A stretch of 64,000 nt of DNA. It comes from an uncultured Allomuricauda sp. (GTDB lineage: Bacteria; Bacteroidota; Bacteroidia; Flavobacteriales; Flavobacteriaceae). This document shows, piece by piece, positions 44,640-54,833 of the stretch. The stretch's first letter is position 1. Each line of letters starts with the position of its first letter. The notes beneath the pieces were generated by a model, which saw only the letters and a program-made list of their open reading frames with translations, made no database searches and was not told where the DNA came from. A program made the translations under genes and the position numbers. The stretch spans positions 1-64,000 of the forward strand of contig NZ_CANMPQ010000001.1 of assembly GCF_947499695.1 (NCBI RefSeq), given 5' to 3'.

Positions 44640-46547
44640 TTAATTTGTTGTATCTGGAATTAGAACTGCATCCAAAACATGGATTACTCCATTTACAGCT
44701 TGAACGTCAACAGCATCTATTCCAATTCCTGTATTGCCTGATCCATCAGTTACGTCGGCAATATTTCCATTAGTACCCGGTAAGGTTATAGTAAATGTGT
44801 CACCTTCCAAAGTAGCTGGGGTAACAGTGTCTCCATTTGGTGTAAGGTCACCTGAGCGTATGTTAGCTGCGGCAATTACATGATGTTGCAGTACGCTGGT
44901 CAATAGACCTTCCTCAATATCATCAACCGTGGTCCAATCCATATTGCTGTCAAGCAAAGCTTGGAAAGCCATGTTTGTTGGAGCGAATACGGTGAATGGA
45001 TCACTTCCGGCACCATCTTGAGCAGAAAGTACGCTTACGAAATCTGTAGCGGGTGTTGCGGTGGTGAGCGCTTCAACTAAAGATGCAAAAGTCGGGTCTG
45101 CTGTTGCAAAGGTTACTACCGTTGGTAAATCGATTACAGCATCTACAGCGTGTATCACTCCATTTGTTGCCACAATATCGGCTATGGCCACATTACTTAC
45201 GCCATTTAAGGTAACACCGTCGTCAGTATTGATATATAAACTTAAGTTTTCATCAGTATCGAATTCTGCTGCTGTGTTGACATACGAATTGCTAAGACCA
45301 GAAGAAAATGCAGCGGCTCCAACAACAACATGGTTGGAAAGGATATCGTTCAAATCGTTTCCACTTGGATTGGTAAATGCATCAAAGGCAGCATTAACAG
45401 GTGCGAAAACTGTGAAGCTTTCTGCTTCATCGGATAATAAATCTGTGAAAGTCATATTTCCACCATCTGTTAGGGCACTTACTAGAGATGTAAGTCCTGG
45501 ATTGGCAACAGCATGATCTACAATATTTGGTAAATCAATTACAGCGTCTACGACGTGGACCACCCCATTCAATGCTTTTACATCAGCCATATCTACTGAA
45601 GAAACATTGTTGAAGGTTACCCCATCTGATGTATCAAAGAAAATACTCATATTCTGATCTCCAGCTCCAGTGGCCAATGTGTTTGAGTATCCGGAACCGA
45701 GAGCTTCCAAATCTGCTTGGAATAGAGCACCATTAATAACATGGTTTAGCAGTACATTGGTCAACACATCAACTGGAATATCACCCAAACTTGCACCATT
45801 CAAAAAGGTGTCGAATGCGGCATCCGTAGGAGCCAAAACAGTGAAAGGCCCATCTCCGCGAAGTACATTCGGCAAATCTCCATTTGCAGCTACAAGGGCA
45901 GCTACCAAACTTTCCAAATTTTCATTACCAATTGCCAAATCGGTAATGGGTACCAAAATGATATCCGCTAATTCGTCAAGAATAGCCTGAGGAAGCAAAA
46001 CCTTATTAATGATGTGAACCACACCGTTTGTAGTCTCAACATTTGCTGTAGTGACTTCTGCGCTAACATCCGTAGCATCAGATATGAATACCCCACCTTG
46101 GGTTGATACGGTAAGGGTTGTGCCCTGAAGCGTAGCAAGGGTTTGACCATCGCTTAAATCCGTAGATTGAGCAGCAGCACCTACAATAACGTGGTATGTA
46201 AGGATAGTTGCCAATAAATTCTGAAGTTCCTCAGTGTTGAAATCATCCAATGAGTCAAAACCATCCAGCTGGGCAAAAAGATCATTAAAAGCAGCATTGG
46301 TAGGTGCAAATACCGTGAAAGGCCCATCCCCACTTAAAGCACTAACTAGATCATTGCTGGCGCTTTCATCAGCTTTTTGAAGGGCACTTACCAAGCTGCT
46401 AAGGTCTGCAGTTGCTAGTGCGGTTTCTACAATATTACTACCCTCGGGAGGGTTAATTACCACTCCATTATCATCGTTTGAACATGACGATAGAATGAAT
46501 GTTGCACAAAAAAATGCGATTTGGGACAGTCTAACTAGTGCTTTCAT
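44640..46547 (-). CDS. Surface lipoprotein with four FAS1 (fasciclin) domains
   Basis: The 635-residue product has a lipoprotein signal (lipobox LSSC, Cys22 then SNDD) and four fasciclin domains starting near residues 37, 198, 341 and 475, each with the FTVxAPTxxAF loop; domains 3 and 4 are more divergent (APVNAAF, APTNMAF). This is a second FAS1 adhesin next to the six-domain one, from which it differs in domain number, order and sequence, so the pair is an older duplication. The promoter region is the AT-rich 46548-46978 gap. Confidence 0.92.
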   Translation of the reverse strand: MKALVRLSQIAFFCATFILSSCSNDDNGVVINPPEGSNIVETALATADLSSLVSALQKADESASNDLVSALSGDGPFTVFAPTNAAFNDLFAQLDGFDSLDDFNTEELQNLLATILTYHVIVGAAAQSTDLSDGQTLATLQGTTLTVSTQGGVFISDATDVSAEVTTANVETTNGVVHIINKVLLPQAILDELADIILVPITDLAIGNENLESLVAALVAANGDLPNVLRGDGPFTVLAPTDAAFDTFLNGASLGDIPVDVLTNVLLNHVINGALFQADLEALGSGYSNTLATGAGDQNMSIFFDTSDGVTFNNVSSVDMADVKALNGVVHVVDAVIDLPNIVDHAVANPGLTSLVSALTDGGNMTFTDLLSDEAESFTVFAPVNAAFDAFTNPSGNDLNDILSNHVVVGAAAFSSGLSNSYVNTAAEFDTDENLSLYINTDDGVTLNGVSNVAIADIVATNGVIHAVDAVIDLPTVVTFATADPTFASLVEALTTATPATDFVSVLSAQDGAGSDPFTVFAPTNMAFQALLDSNMDWTTVDDIEEGLLTSVLQHHVIAAANIRSGDLTPNGDTVTPATLEGDTFTITLPGTNGNIADVTDGSGNTGIGIDAVDVQAVNGVIHVLDAVLIPDTTN

Positions 46548-46978
46548 GAGATTGTTTTTAAGAAAATTAATTGTTTAATGTTTGAAAGATATAGTTAAAC
46601 ATAAAAGGTTGCTTTTGTTTAATGTTTTTTGTGAAAAATTTAACAAAATGAATTCTAGGATATCAAACATTAAATGAAAATCCTTTGATTTTAAGTAATT
46701 GTAGGGTTCTTTGCTTCGAATTCAATACTTATTCCGTTTACAATACTTGTTATTACTAAGAATTTTATTGTTTAAGTAAATTGTTTATAATTAAAACATA
46801 ATGCATTAAAACTATTTCTAGGAGTGAAGATTTTTTGCTATCAATCATGGTTTTAAAAGTGTTCAGAAAAGAGCTATTAGTGAAAAGATCACTGTAAGCT
46901 TGAATTAAGACGAAGTTGATAATGGTCACTCATGATTACTAACGACTCTTTTGTATTTTTGCACATTGAACGAGTAAG
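46548..46978. other. AT-rich intergenic region between divergent FAS1 and mnmA genes
   Basis: This 431-base gap shows no open frame or RNA gene. It contains three copies of one motif: GTTTAATGTTT at 46573-46583 and 46617-46627, and its complement AAACATTAAA at 46675-46684. These may be operator sites for the FAS1 gene. The box TATTTTTG at 46954-46961 is the likely mnmA promoter. The rest of the region (46690-46940) has no feature I can name. Confidence 0.6.
46954..46961 (+). promoter_or_regulatory. Candidate -7 box of mnmA
   Basis: TATTTTTG is an exact TAnnTTTG match, 17 bases before the ATG at 46979, giving a short leader of about a dozen bases. Confidence 0.5.
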
Positions 46979-48169
46979 ATGAAAAAGGTTGTTATTGGAC
47001 TTTCGGGAGGTGTGGATTCTAGCGTTGCAGCATATTTACTAAAAGAACACGGATATGAAGTAATCGGTCTCTTTATGAAAAATTGGCACGACGATTCGGT
47101 CATCATTTCCGAAGAGTGCCCATGGGTCGAGGATAGTAACGATGCACTTATTGTTGCTGAGAAGTTGGGTATACCATTTCAAACTGTTGATTTAAGCGCA
47201 GAATATAAAGAGCGTATTGTTGATTATATGTTCAATGAATATGAGCGAGGTCGAACCCCAAACCCCGATGTGCTCTGTAATCGGGAGATAAAATTTGATG
47301 TCTTTCTTAAAATCGCATTACAATTAGGAGCAGATTATGTGGCAACAGGGCATTATTGCAGAAAGGGGACAATTAGAAATGAAGATGGTAGTGAAACCTA
47401 TCAGCTGCTGTCAGGGAAGGACCCAAATAAGGATCAATCCTATTTTCTATGTCAACTTTCCCAAGAGCAGTTGTCTAAAACATTGTTTCCGATAGGAGAA
47501 CTTCTTAAACCGGAGGTAAGAAAGATTGCAGCTGAAAACAATCTGATTACCGCGGATAAAAAAGATTCCCAAGGATTATGCTTTATTGGTAAAGTACATT
47601 TACCTGATTTTTTACAACAAAAATTAAAACCAAAAAAGGGTGTCATTGTTGAAGTACCGAATAATGCCCAACAATTTCTGTTAACAACACCGGAGTTTAA
47701 AACCAAATCCGAAGAATTGGCTTTTTATGCTGAAAAACCGGAATATTCTTTGGAAGATGGAAAGGTAGTGGGAGAGCACCAAGGAGCACATTATTTCACC
47801 AAAGGACAGCGAAAGGGATTAAATGTGGGTGGAACTAAAGAACCATTGTTTGTAATAGATACCGATGTTGAGAAAAACATTATCTATACAGGTCAGGGAA
47901 AATCACATCCAGGGTTATTACGGAATACCTTATTCGTAAACAATGATGAATTGCATTGGGTACGGCAAGATTTGGCTTTGAAAACAGGAGAAACGATGGA
48001 TGTAATGGCACGGATTCGATATAGACAGCCTTTGCAGATTGCTACATTACATAAAGCTGACCATGGTCTTTATGTAGATTTTAAGGAAAAGCAATCTGCA
48101 ATTACAGAAGGTCAATTTGTTGCATGGTACCAAGGAGACGAATTAATCGGATCTGGAGTGATTTCATAA
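46979..48169 (+). CDS. mnmA: tRNA 2-thiouridylase MnmA
   Basis: The 396-residue enzyme thiolates U34 of Lys, Glu and Gln tRNAs. It has the PP-loop [15 protein letters not shown] at the start, the catalytic cysteines in VLCNREIKF (about residue 100) and [14 protein letters not shown] (about residue 200), the tRNA-binding [13 protein letters not shown], and the C-terminal VARIRYRQP barrel. The insert [18 protein letters not shown] is typical of the Bacteroidota form. The next gene starts one base after its stop. Confidence 0.96.
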   Translation: MKKVVIGLSGGVDSSVAAYLLKEHGYEVIGLFMKNWHDDSVIISEECPWVEDSNDALIVAEKLGIPFQTVDLSAEYKERIVDYMFNEYERGRTPNPDVLCNREIKFDVFLKIALQLGADYVATGHYCRKGTIRNEDGSETYQLLSGKDPNKDQSYFLCQLSQEQLSKTLFPIGELLKPEVRKIAAENNLITADKKDSQGLCFIGKVHLPDFLQQKLKPKKGVIVEVPNNAQQFLLTTPEFKTKSEELAFYAEKPEYSLEDGKVVGEHQGAHYFTKGQRKGLNVGGTKEPLFVIDTDVEKNIIYTGQGKSHPGLLRNTLFVNNDELHWVRQDLALKTGETMDVMARIRYRQPLQIATLHKADHGLYVDFKEKQSAITEGQFVAWYQGDELIGSGVIS

Positions 48170-48170
48170 T

Positions 48171-49115
48171 ATGGATGAAAATAGGATTACACAACTTTTC
48201 GGAATAGAACACCCCATAATCCAAGGTGGAATGATTTGGACCAGTGGCTGGCGATTGGCCTCGGCAGTTTCCAATGCAGGAGGATTGGGACTATTAGGAG
48301 CCGGAAGCATGTATCCCGATGTCCTTCAAGAACACATAGACAAATGTAAAAAGGCAACGAACAAACCTTTTGGTGTGAACATCCCGATGCTCTATCCCAA
48401 TATCGAGGAGTTGATGGATATTATCGTTGCAAATGGAATCAAAATTGTTTTCACTTCTGCAGGGAACCCCAAAACTTGGACCGAGTTTTTACAAAAAAAT
48501 GGTATTACGGTGGTTCATGTGGTCAGTAGCGTCAAATTTGCTCTAAAGGCACAGGAGGCAGGAGTGGATGCCATTGTGGCAGAAGGCTTTGAAGCAGGAG
48601 GTCATAACGGAAGGGATGAGACTACAACAATGGTTTTGATTCCATCCGTGAAAGAAAAAATCAATATTCCTTTGGTTGCTGCGGGTGGAATAGCCACTGG
48701 CAAGGCTATGTTGGCAGCGATGATTTTAGGCGCCGATGGAGTTCAGGTGGGAAGCAGGTTTGCAGCCAGTATAGAGGGTTCATCCCATGATTTGTTTAAA
48801 GAGCAGATTGTTTTAGCAAAGGAGGGTGATACGCAATTAACGCTTAAAGAGTTGGCACCTGTTAGACTGTTGAAGAACAAATTCTACAATGATGTACAAA
48901 ACGCATATGCAAAAGGAGCTTCCGTCGAGGACCTAAAAATTCTTTTGGGAAGAGCAAGAGCCAAAAAGGGTATGTTTGAAGGGGACTTGGAGGAAGGTGA
49001 ACTTGAAATAGGTCAAGTATCTGGATTAATCCATGATATAAAATCAGCCGAAGAAATTATCAACGATATGATTGAAGAATTTGGTCGGATAAAGAATACA
49101 CTTAATCGACTGTGA
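48171..49115 (+). CDS. Nitronate monooxygenase / FabK-like flavin oxidoreductase
   Basis: The 314-residue FMN TIM-barrel protein has the nitronate monooxygenase pattern PIIQGGMIWTSGWRLASAVS, VDAIVAEGFEAGGHNGRDET and PLVAAGGIATGKAMLAAMIL, LGADGVQVGSRF. The family covers nitronate oxidation, FabK-type enoyl-ACP reduction and others; the substrate is not decided here. It starts right after mnmA and probably is cotranscribed with it. Confidence 0.88.
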   Translation: MDENRITQLFGIEHPIIQGGMIWTSGWRLASAVSNAGGLGLLGAGSMYPDVLQEHIDKCKKATNKPFGVNIPMLYPNIEELMDIIVANGIKIVFTSAGNPKTWTEFLQKNGITVVHVVSSVKFALKAQEAGVDAIVAEGFEAGGHNGRDETTTMVLIPSVKEKINIPLVAAGGIATGKAMLAAMILGADGVQVGSRFAASIEGSSHDLFKEQIVLAKEGDTQLTLKELAPVRLLKNKFYNDVQNAYAKGASVEDLKILLGRARAKKGMFEGDLEEGELEIGQVSGLIHDIKSAEEIINDMIEEFGRIKNTLNRL

Positions 49116-49155
49116 AACAGCGCATAACGGAATTTTGCTACATTTAGCCGACAAC

Positions 49156-49623
49156 ATGAGAACACTACTATCAACCTTCCTGGTCCTTATGATCGGTACG
49201 CAACTATTTGCTCAAATAGAGCGAGATAAAGCGCTTCATTATTTGGGAGGCAATCTTTTTGGTTTGGTCGGAGCTGGAGTGGCAAAACAAATTTCCGATG
49301 GAAATCGAGCGTGGACCTTTGTTGGTGCTGTTGCCGGTGGCGCGTTGATAGGCCTTGGAAAAGAAGCAGTTGATTCCGGTCAAGAAGGGAACCAATGGGA
49401 TAATGATGATTTGGTGGCGACAATACTTGGTGGTGTCACTGTAGGTGTGACCATTGAAATATTTTCTAAAAAACGCAACAAAAAGAAACCTATGGGGAGC
49501 CTTACCACCCAACGTTTGGATTGGAAGGACTTTTCAATAACATCTGGTCCTAACGCAGTACTTACCTTGAGTACAGAGCTTCCTGATTTAACTACCTCAA
49601 TGAGGTATACCTTTAATCCTTAG
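49156..49623 (+). CDS. Exported YfiM/DUF2279-like small protein
   Basis: The 155-residue product starts at ATG 49156 with a signal peptide (MRTLLSTFLVLMIGTQLFAQ). The phrases ERDKALHYLGGNLFG, GALIGLGKEAVDSGQ and NQWDNDDLVATILGGVTVG match the DKxxHF...GxxKExxD...DxxA pattern of YfiM-like envelope proteins. It is probably periplasmic or a membrane-associated structure. The stop overlaps the DUF58 gene stop by 4 bases (convergent). Confidence 0.6.
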   Translation: MRTLLSTFLVLMIGTQLFAQIERDKALHYLGGNLFGLVGAGVAKQISDGNRAWTFVGAVAGGALIGLGKEAVDSGQEGNQWDNDDLVATILGGVTVGVTIEIFSKKRNKKKPMGSLTTQRLDWKDFSITSGPNAVLTLSTELPDLTTSMRYTFNP

Positions 49624-50954
49624 AGAAGTCCTCTAGCTTTAATTTCAAGATATTTGTTAATGGTGTTTATGGTCAAATCCTTCGGTTTGGTCAGAATCGT
49701 TTGTATACCATATTTCCGAAGTTCGTTCACGATAAGCTTTTTCTCATAAATGAATTTTTCAGCTATGGTCTGTTCAAAAATTTGATGAACCGTTTTAGCA
49801 CTTTTATCTGCAAACTCATTCAATTCCGTATTCTCAAAAAAGATGACGACCAATAAATGCTGTTTTGCAATGGCCTGTAAATAGGGAAGCTGTCTGTGAA
49901 GGGCATCCAATGTCTCAAAATTGGTGTAAAGCAATAACAGACTCCGTTGGTTAAGATTCCGTTTTACATCGATATACAATCTGCTATAATCACTTTCAAT
50001 AAAGTTGGTTTCCAGATTATACAATGTTTCGAGTATAAGGTTCATCTGGGAACTCCGGCGTTCTGCCACCACTCGATTTTCAATTTTATCACTGAACGAA
50101 AACATTCCTGCCTTGTCATGCTTTTTTAAGGCAATATTACTGATGACCAAAGTTGCATTGATAGCATAATCCAAAAGACTTAGTTCATTGAAAGGCATCT
50201 TCATTACCCTTCCTTTGTCGATGACCGAGTATACAGGTTGAGATTTTTCATCTTGATATTGATTGACCATCAACTGGTTTTTCTTGGCAGTAGCTTTCCA
50301 GTTTATGTTTCGGATATCATCTCCCTGAACATATTCTTTAATTTGCTCAAACTCCATCGTATGTCCAATCCGTCTGATTTTTTTCAGTCCATATTCATGC
50401 AGTCGATTGGTAAAAGCAATTAAATCGTATTTCTGAAGTTGTAGAAAAGAAGGGTATACTGGTATTTCTTGTGATTGGTCAAATGTGTATCTTCTTGAAA
50501 GAAAACCAATTGGGGAAATTGCAAAAACGTTGAGACTTCCGAAGGAATAGACACCACGTTCGGTCGGTCTGAGTTGATAATCATATCTTTTAGTGCCTCC
50601 ACTTGCGAGTTTACTTTCCAGACCAAAATCCCGTTTCTGAAATTGAAATGGAATTTCATCAATGATTTTTATTTTGGCTTGAAACAAATAGGTGTTCGAG
50701 ATTTCCAGTTGGATCGGATTTTCATCTCCATTTGAAAACTTATCGGGAAGAATTCTACTTCCTACCAAATTTCCTTTAGAGGCAAATAACAGTAAGAAAT
50801 CAATAATCAAAAAGAGTACAAAAACATAAAATAAAACTTTAATTGCGCCATAAATGTCATTGTAAATAAATGATAGCAAAAAGCCTACAATAATGGCAAC
50901 TAACGAAACAAAAAATCGCTTCTGAAAAAAGGTATGTTTAAATAATCTTTTCAA
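49620..50954 (-). CDS. DUF58 domain membrane protein
   Basis: The 444-residue product has two N-terminal transmembrane helices (residues 11-60), then a beta-sandwich region and the DUF58 core (QIKEYVQGDDIRNINWKATA, LMVNQYQDEKSQPVYSVIDKGR) followed by a vWA-like C-terminal part (LLLLYTNFETLDALHRQLPY). It works with the MoxR ATPase one gene upstream. The start codon is TTG at 50954, 7 bases from the MoxR stop, with no ATG or GTG fitting the N-terminal helix. It is the last gene of the cluster. Confidence 0.85.
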   Translation of the reverse strand: MKRLFKHTFFQKRFFVSLVAIIVGFLLSFIYNDIYGAIKVLFYVFVLFLIIDFLLLFASKGNLVGSRILPDKFSNGDENPIQLEISNTYLFQAKIKIIDEIPFQFQKRDFGLESKLASGGTKRYDYQLRPTERGVYSFGSLNVFAISPIGFLSRRYTFDQSQEIPVYPSFLQLQKYDLIAFTNRLHEYGLKKIRRIGHTMEFEQIKEYVQGDDIRNINWKATAKKNQLMVNQYQDEKSQPVYSVIDKGRVMKMPFNELSLLDYAINATLVISNIALKKHDKAGMFSFSDKIENRVVAERRSSQMNLILETLYNLETNFIESDYSRLYIDVKRNLNQRSLLLLYTNFETLDALHRQLPYLQAIAKQHLLVVIFFENTELNEFADKSAKTVHQIFEQTIAEKFIYEKKLIVNELRKYGIQTILTKPKDLTINTINKYLEIKARGLL

Positions 50955-50961
50955 GGGTTAT

Positions 50962-51960
50962 CTATCTCGGGATTTCAATACTTTCAACAATCTGCTTTAC
51001 AACTTGTTCAGATGTCAAGCCTTCCATTTCTCGTTCTGGAGTTAGAATGATTCTATGTCCTAATATTGGACCCGCTACTTTTTTAATATCATCTGGAGTA
51101 ATAAAATCCCGACCGTTTATGGCTGCCAAGGCCTTGGAAGCATCCATTATGGAAATAGAGGCTCTTGGAGAAGCACCTAGATAAAGATTGGCATTGCCAC
51201 GTGTATTATCCACAATGGCGGCAATATACTTTAGTAGATTTTGCTCAACAATGACCTCCTTAATGGTGTCCTGGTATTCAGCAATTTGTTTAGCGGACAG
51301 AATACTATTGATCAGATCTTCCGCTTCGGTATTTTTTTGTTCGTGCTTGCTCTCCAATATTTGGATTTCCTCTTCTAGACTTGGGTATTGCACATTGATT
51401 TTAAAAAGAAAACGGTCGAGCTGTGCCTCTGGGAGACGGTACGTTCCTTCTTGTTCAACTGGGTTTTGAGTGGCAAAGACCAAAAAGGGTGGTTGCATGT
51501 CATATTCAGTCCCATCCATAGTAATTTGACGTTCGGCCATAGCTTCGAACAAAGCTGCCTGGGTCTTTGCGGGTGCTCGATTTATTTCATCAATCAGAAT
51601 AATGTTTGAAAACAAAGGTCCTTTCTTAAACTCAAATTCAGAAGTTTTTACATTAAAAATGGAGGTGCCCAGAATGTCACTTGGCATCAGGTCAGGAGTA
51701 AACTGAATACGACTAAATTCTACATTCATGGTCTTCGTCAGCAGCTTTGCAGTTACTGTTTTGGCAACCCCTGGTACCCCTTCTATTAATGAATGGCCAT
51801 TGGCCAAAATTGAGATGATCAATAGCTCAATCATATCCTGTTGGCCAATAATGACCTTTCCCAATTCTGATTTTATTTGTGAAACAGCCTCTTGTAATTT
51901 GGTAAGATCTACTCTTTGGTTAAACTCCATGGCATCGCCTTGTGGTTCTTTTTCTTCCAT
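50962..51960 (-). CDS. MoxR-family AAA+ ATPase
   Basis: The 332-residue ATPase has Walker A in GVPGVAKTVTAKLL (about residue 75), Walker B IILIDEINRAPAKTQAALFE, sensor motif FATQNPVEQEGTYRLPEAQLDRF, and the C-terminal lid GHRIILTPEREMEG. MoxR chaperones act on DUF58/vWA proteins to assemble or activate envelope complexes. It is between DUF4350 and DUF58 genes, with 3- and 7-base spacings, as in the conserved cluster. Confidence 0.93.
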   Translation of the reverse strand: MEEKEPQGDAMEFNQRVDLTKLQEAVSQIKSELGKVIIGQQDMIELLIISILANGHSLIEGVPGVAKTVTAKLLTKTMNVEFSRIQFTPDLMPSDILGTSIFNVKTSEFEFKKGPLFSNIILIDEINRAPAKTQAALFEAMAERQITMDGTEYDMQPPFLVFATQNPVEQEGTYRLPEAQLDRFLFKINVQYPSLEEEIQILESKHEQKNTEAEDLINSILSAKQIAEYQDTIKEVIVEQNLLKYIAAIVDNTRGNANLYLGASPRASISIMDASKALAAINGRDFITPDDIKKVAGPILGHRIILTPEREMEGLTSEQVVKQIVESIEIPR

Positions 51961-51963
51961 CTG

Positions 51964-53175
51964 TTATTGCTTAAATGCGGTTATTTTTTTGTTGAGTTCA
52001 ATACTCTCCTGTTCGGTATGTGATTTTTTGTTTTTTAAATGGATGATATATTCCATTAGTTCCTTTGTTCTTTTGGTTTCTTTACCAGCTTTCGCCGCTA
52101 AAACCTGAATGGTTTTTTCATTCAATTGGCTGGTATCCATAAGGTATCTATTCCGGATATACGCCAAAAAATAGTTTATTTTTTTATGGTTCAAATCCGT
52201 AAAATTCTTGTTTTGATGGTAAAGAGAACCCACGGCTTGCGCAAATTCCACCGAAGAATTTTTTAAAGGCTCTATTACGGGGATAATACGCTGTTCTCGC
52301 TTGGCTTTAAAGAAAACAAAAAGTAAAAGTCCTAACATAGTTAAGTAATAGGCCCATTTAAGTGCGGTTTGGTTTAAAACAAATCGCATGGGTGAATTTA
52401 TTACAACTCGACCTGCTTTTTTGTAGTTGTCCCAGTAAAGAACATCTTGATTCTCTAGATATGACAATGTATGAGATACATAATCCTGATTTCCTTTGAG
52501 CATATAATAATTTGAATAGGCCACTGGAGTAGTATTCAAAATAAAATAACCATCTCCAAATTTTGTCTTTATGAAGTTGGGTTTGGTAACTTTTTGAGAA
52601 GGTTGGTCATCAATGAAATTATCGACCGTATATGATATGTGTCCTAAAATGGTAGTGTTGGTTGAATCTACACTTGTAAAGTGGGAATTGAAATTGCCTC
52701 GCGACAGCTCATATTTTTGGTCACGGATTTCATTGTTTGTAAATTTTAAAATACTGCTTCCTTCTTCAACACTATAGTCAGAACCAATTTCAACATTTAA
52801 TGTATCTGATAATTGCCATCCAAAACCGGTAGCAGCAATAAAAACTGTATTTCCCTCGGATACATAATCCAAAATTTGATTGGTTTCCTGTTCATCTAGG
52901 TCGACATAATCATTTATGAAAATGTAATTGGAGGTCCGGGAGTCGCCTTTATTGACCAATGCATCATAAACACTTTCTTCAACAGTTTTAATCTCACTTT
53001 TGTCAAACATTGTGGATAGCTCGTTGTAAAGCACATAACACCCGAACGGAATTTTATCTACGGCCGTATAAGATGGTCTCCAGTTGATGGGCTTGGGCCG
53101 TACAATTTCAGTAACTATGATTCCAAGGACCACAAGGGAGAAAATCGTAATAACTATTTTAGATCGCTTGTCCAT
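51964..53175 (-). CDS. DUF4350 domain membrane protein
   Basis: The 403-residue protein has an N-terminal transmembrane helix (residues 8-25), a periplasmic domain of the DUF4350 type (PFGCYVLYNELSTMFD, GDSRTSNYIFINDYVDLDEQE, TVFIAATGF) resembling a GATase-like fold, another transmembrane helix (WAYYLTMLGLLLFVFFKAKR, about residue 285), and a cytoplasmic C-terminus. The gene lies between the DUF4129 and MoxR genes with 3-base gaps. Its role in the cluster is unknown. Confidence 0.85.
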   Translation of the reverse strand: MDKRSKIVITIFSLVVLGIIVTEIVRPKPINWRPSYTAVDKIPFGCYVLYNELSTMFDKSEIKTVEESVYDALVNKGDSRTSNYIFINDYVDLDEQETNQILDYVSEGNTVFIAATGFGWQLSDTLNVEIGSDYSVEEGSSILKFTNNEIRDQKYELSRGNFNSHFTSVDSTNTTILGHISYTVDNFIDDQPSQKVTKPNFIKTKFGDGYFILNTTPVAYSNYYMLKGNQDYVSHTLSYLENQDVLYWDNYKKAGRVVINSPMRFVLNQTALKWAYYLTMLGLLLFVFFKAKREQRIIPVIEPLKNSSVEFAQAVGSLYHQNKNFTDLNHKKINYFLAYIRNRYLMDTSQLNEKTIQVLAAKAGKETKRTKELMEYIIHLKNKKSHTEQESIELNKKITAFKQ

Positions 53176-53178
53176 GGA

Positions 53179-53895
53179 TTAGTTAATCAGATTATTTAGG
53201 GTTGCAAAACGAGAACTGGTTTTGGAATAACCCGTTTCATCAATGTATTGTTCTCCATACCAAATGTACTCGTACAGGTACGATGCTTTTTGAAACTCGG
53301 TCTGCAGTTTGACTTCACCAATTTCCTTTTGATAGTCTAGATTGGTTTTTTCAAAATGCCATTCAATAATCTCTTTTTGAGACAGTAGCTTTAAAATTTT
53401 TAGGAACTGATAACGAACGGCGAGCCTGTAATCCTTGTTCTCAAGAGCTAAGGCCATCAAAGCGTCTAGGTCCACCGTTTCAATATGTTGCTCAGCAAAG
53501 TCAACGTCTACAATGGGCTTGGCTTTTTTTGTGAAGATGGCATTGAACTTTTCATTAACGAATATTCGAATCAGAATAAATATGACCAGAAGTCCCATCA
53601 AGCCATAAATAATATATTCCAAAATCACCAAGGTTTGAGGTGAAATATCAACTCCAAAAGCACTGCCCAATGATTCTAAAAGCCATTTAAGAAACCGTGC
53701 CAATAGGTTTAGCGATTCACCTGTCTTTACCTCATAATTGAATTCGTCACCAGTATATTTTTTGCTCAAATCCTCATCCAGAATGCGGTCTTGCAGCAGG
53801 GATTCTTGGTCAACGGGTATTGCAATAGAATCGTTTTGACCAAACGCTATCGTGATACATAAAAGAAAGAATAAAGTAATGCTATGTTTTATCAC
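53179..53895 (-). CDS. DUF4129 domain protein
   Basis: The 238-residue protein starts at GTG 53895, which shares its first base with the stop codon TAG of the upstream gene. It has a signal peptide (MIKHSITLFFLLCITIAFGQ), a linker, a transmembrane helix (about residues 86-110) and the DUF4129 module at the C-terminus (DALMALALENKDYRLAVRYQ, LLSQKEIIEWHFEKTNLDYQ). The family is found with MoxR/transglutaminase genes and is not characterised biochemically. Confidence 0.82.
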   Translation of the reverse strand: MIKHSITLFFLLCITIAFGQNDSIAIPVDQESLLQDRILDEDLSKKYTGDEFNYEVKTGESLNLLARFLKWLLESLGSAFGVDISPQTLVILEYIIYGLMGLLVIFILIRIFVNEKFNAIFTKKAKPIVDVDFAEQHIETVDLDALMALALENKDYRLAVRYQFLKILKLLSQKEIIEWHFEKTNLDYQKEIGEVKLQTEFQKASYLYEYIWYGEQYIDETGYSKTSSRFATLNNLIN

Positions 53896-54833
53896 TAGTT
53901 GGACTGTCCTATTTGATCAATTTTACTTCTTGTGTTAATGTTATAGGTTTTCTCGTGAAGGGCATAAAAGAGAATACCATTCACAAATTGGGAAAGACAT
54001 TGGGCATATACCATCAAAATCAATACTAAACAGCCACCCAAGGTATAGACAATAGTTGATACCACAGAACCTCCCTCAGTGGCGCCACTCTGCACATCAT
54101 GGAAGACATAAATTCCGATGATTACTGATGGAATTATCAAAATGATAAAAAACAAAAGCCCGTTTAGTAATCCTAAAATGAAATTCACACCAACGGATTT
54201 CCAAAAGCTTTTAGTGACCAAATTCCATCCTTCGCCAAAAGCGTCTGTCACACCTTTATTTTCGCTCATCATACTGAAAAAGGAAACTCCTATCCAGGCG
54301 GTGATAAAAAATTGGACGATGTATTGTGCAAACATTCCCAATAATGGAATAAAGGCAAAGATTATGGCCGCAATCATAAAGACAAGATAAATCGGAATCA
54401 ACAGCAAAATGAAAAGTAATGTATTTCCCAATTTACTTTTGGTCAATTCCCAAACCTCTTTCTTATCGAAGGGCATACCTTTTTGTTCATCATATTTTAC
54501 CAAATAGGATGAGCTGAGGCTAAAGTTGAGACCGGCAACTAGTAGAAAGATTATGATAAACAAAATACTCCCGGCTGCAATGTAAATCCAATAGGTATCT
54601 TCATTAGTCGGGGCAGGACCAGTACCAAAAAAGTTGCCCTCTGCAGCGATAAGACCGATGAAACCAGACACCAATAAATAGCTGGTGATGAGCAGGCCTA
54701 CCAGAAACACGCCATTATAGCTCAAGAAAACATTGGTGAATTTCTTGATGTTCTGTTTTAAAAAGTCAAAATAGACAGTAAGGATGTCACCAAAATCGCG
54801 GTTTATCCTCAGTTCAATGTATTTGTCTTTCAT
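53895..54833 (-). CDS. Multi-pass membrane protein of the MoxR/SpoIIM cluster
   Basis: The 312-residue protein has about six to seven transmembrane helices (LSYNGVFLVGLLITSYLLVS, AGSILFIIIFLLVAGLNFSL, and others) and no clear domain beyond a resemblance to the membrane part of glycerophosphodiester phosphodiesterase-like proteins. It overlaps the SpoIIM gene by 20 bases and shares one base with the DUF4129 start. It belongs to the cluster by position; function unknown. Confidence 0.7.
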   Translation of the reverse strand: MKDKYIELRINRDFGDILTVYFDFLKQNIKKFTNVFLSYNGVFLVGLLITSYLLVSGFIGLIAAEGNFFGTGPAPTNEDTYWIYIAAGSILFIIIFLLVAGLNFSLSSSYLVKYDEQKGMPFDKKEVWELTKSKLGNTLLFILLLIPIYLVFMIAAIIFAFIPLLGMFAQYIVQFFITAWIGVSFFSMMSENKGVTDAFGEGWNLVTKSFWKSVGVNFILGLLNGLLFFIILIIPSVIIGIYVFHDVQSGATEGGSVVSTIVYTLGGCLVLILMVYAQCLSQFVNGILFYALHEKTYNINTRSKIDQIGQSN

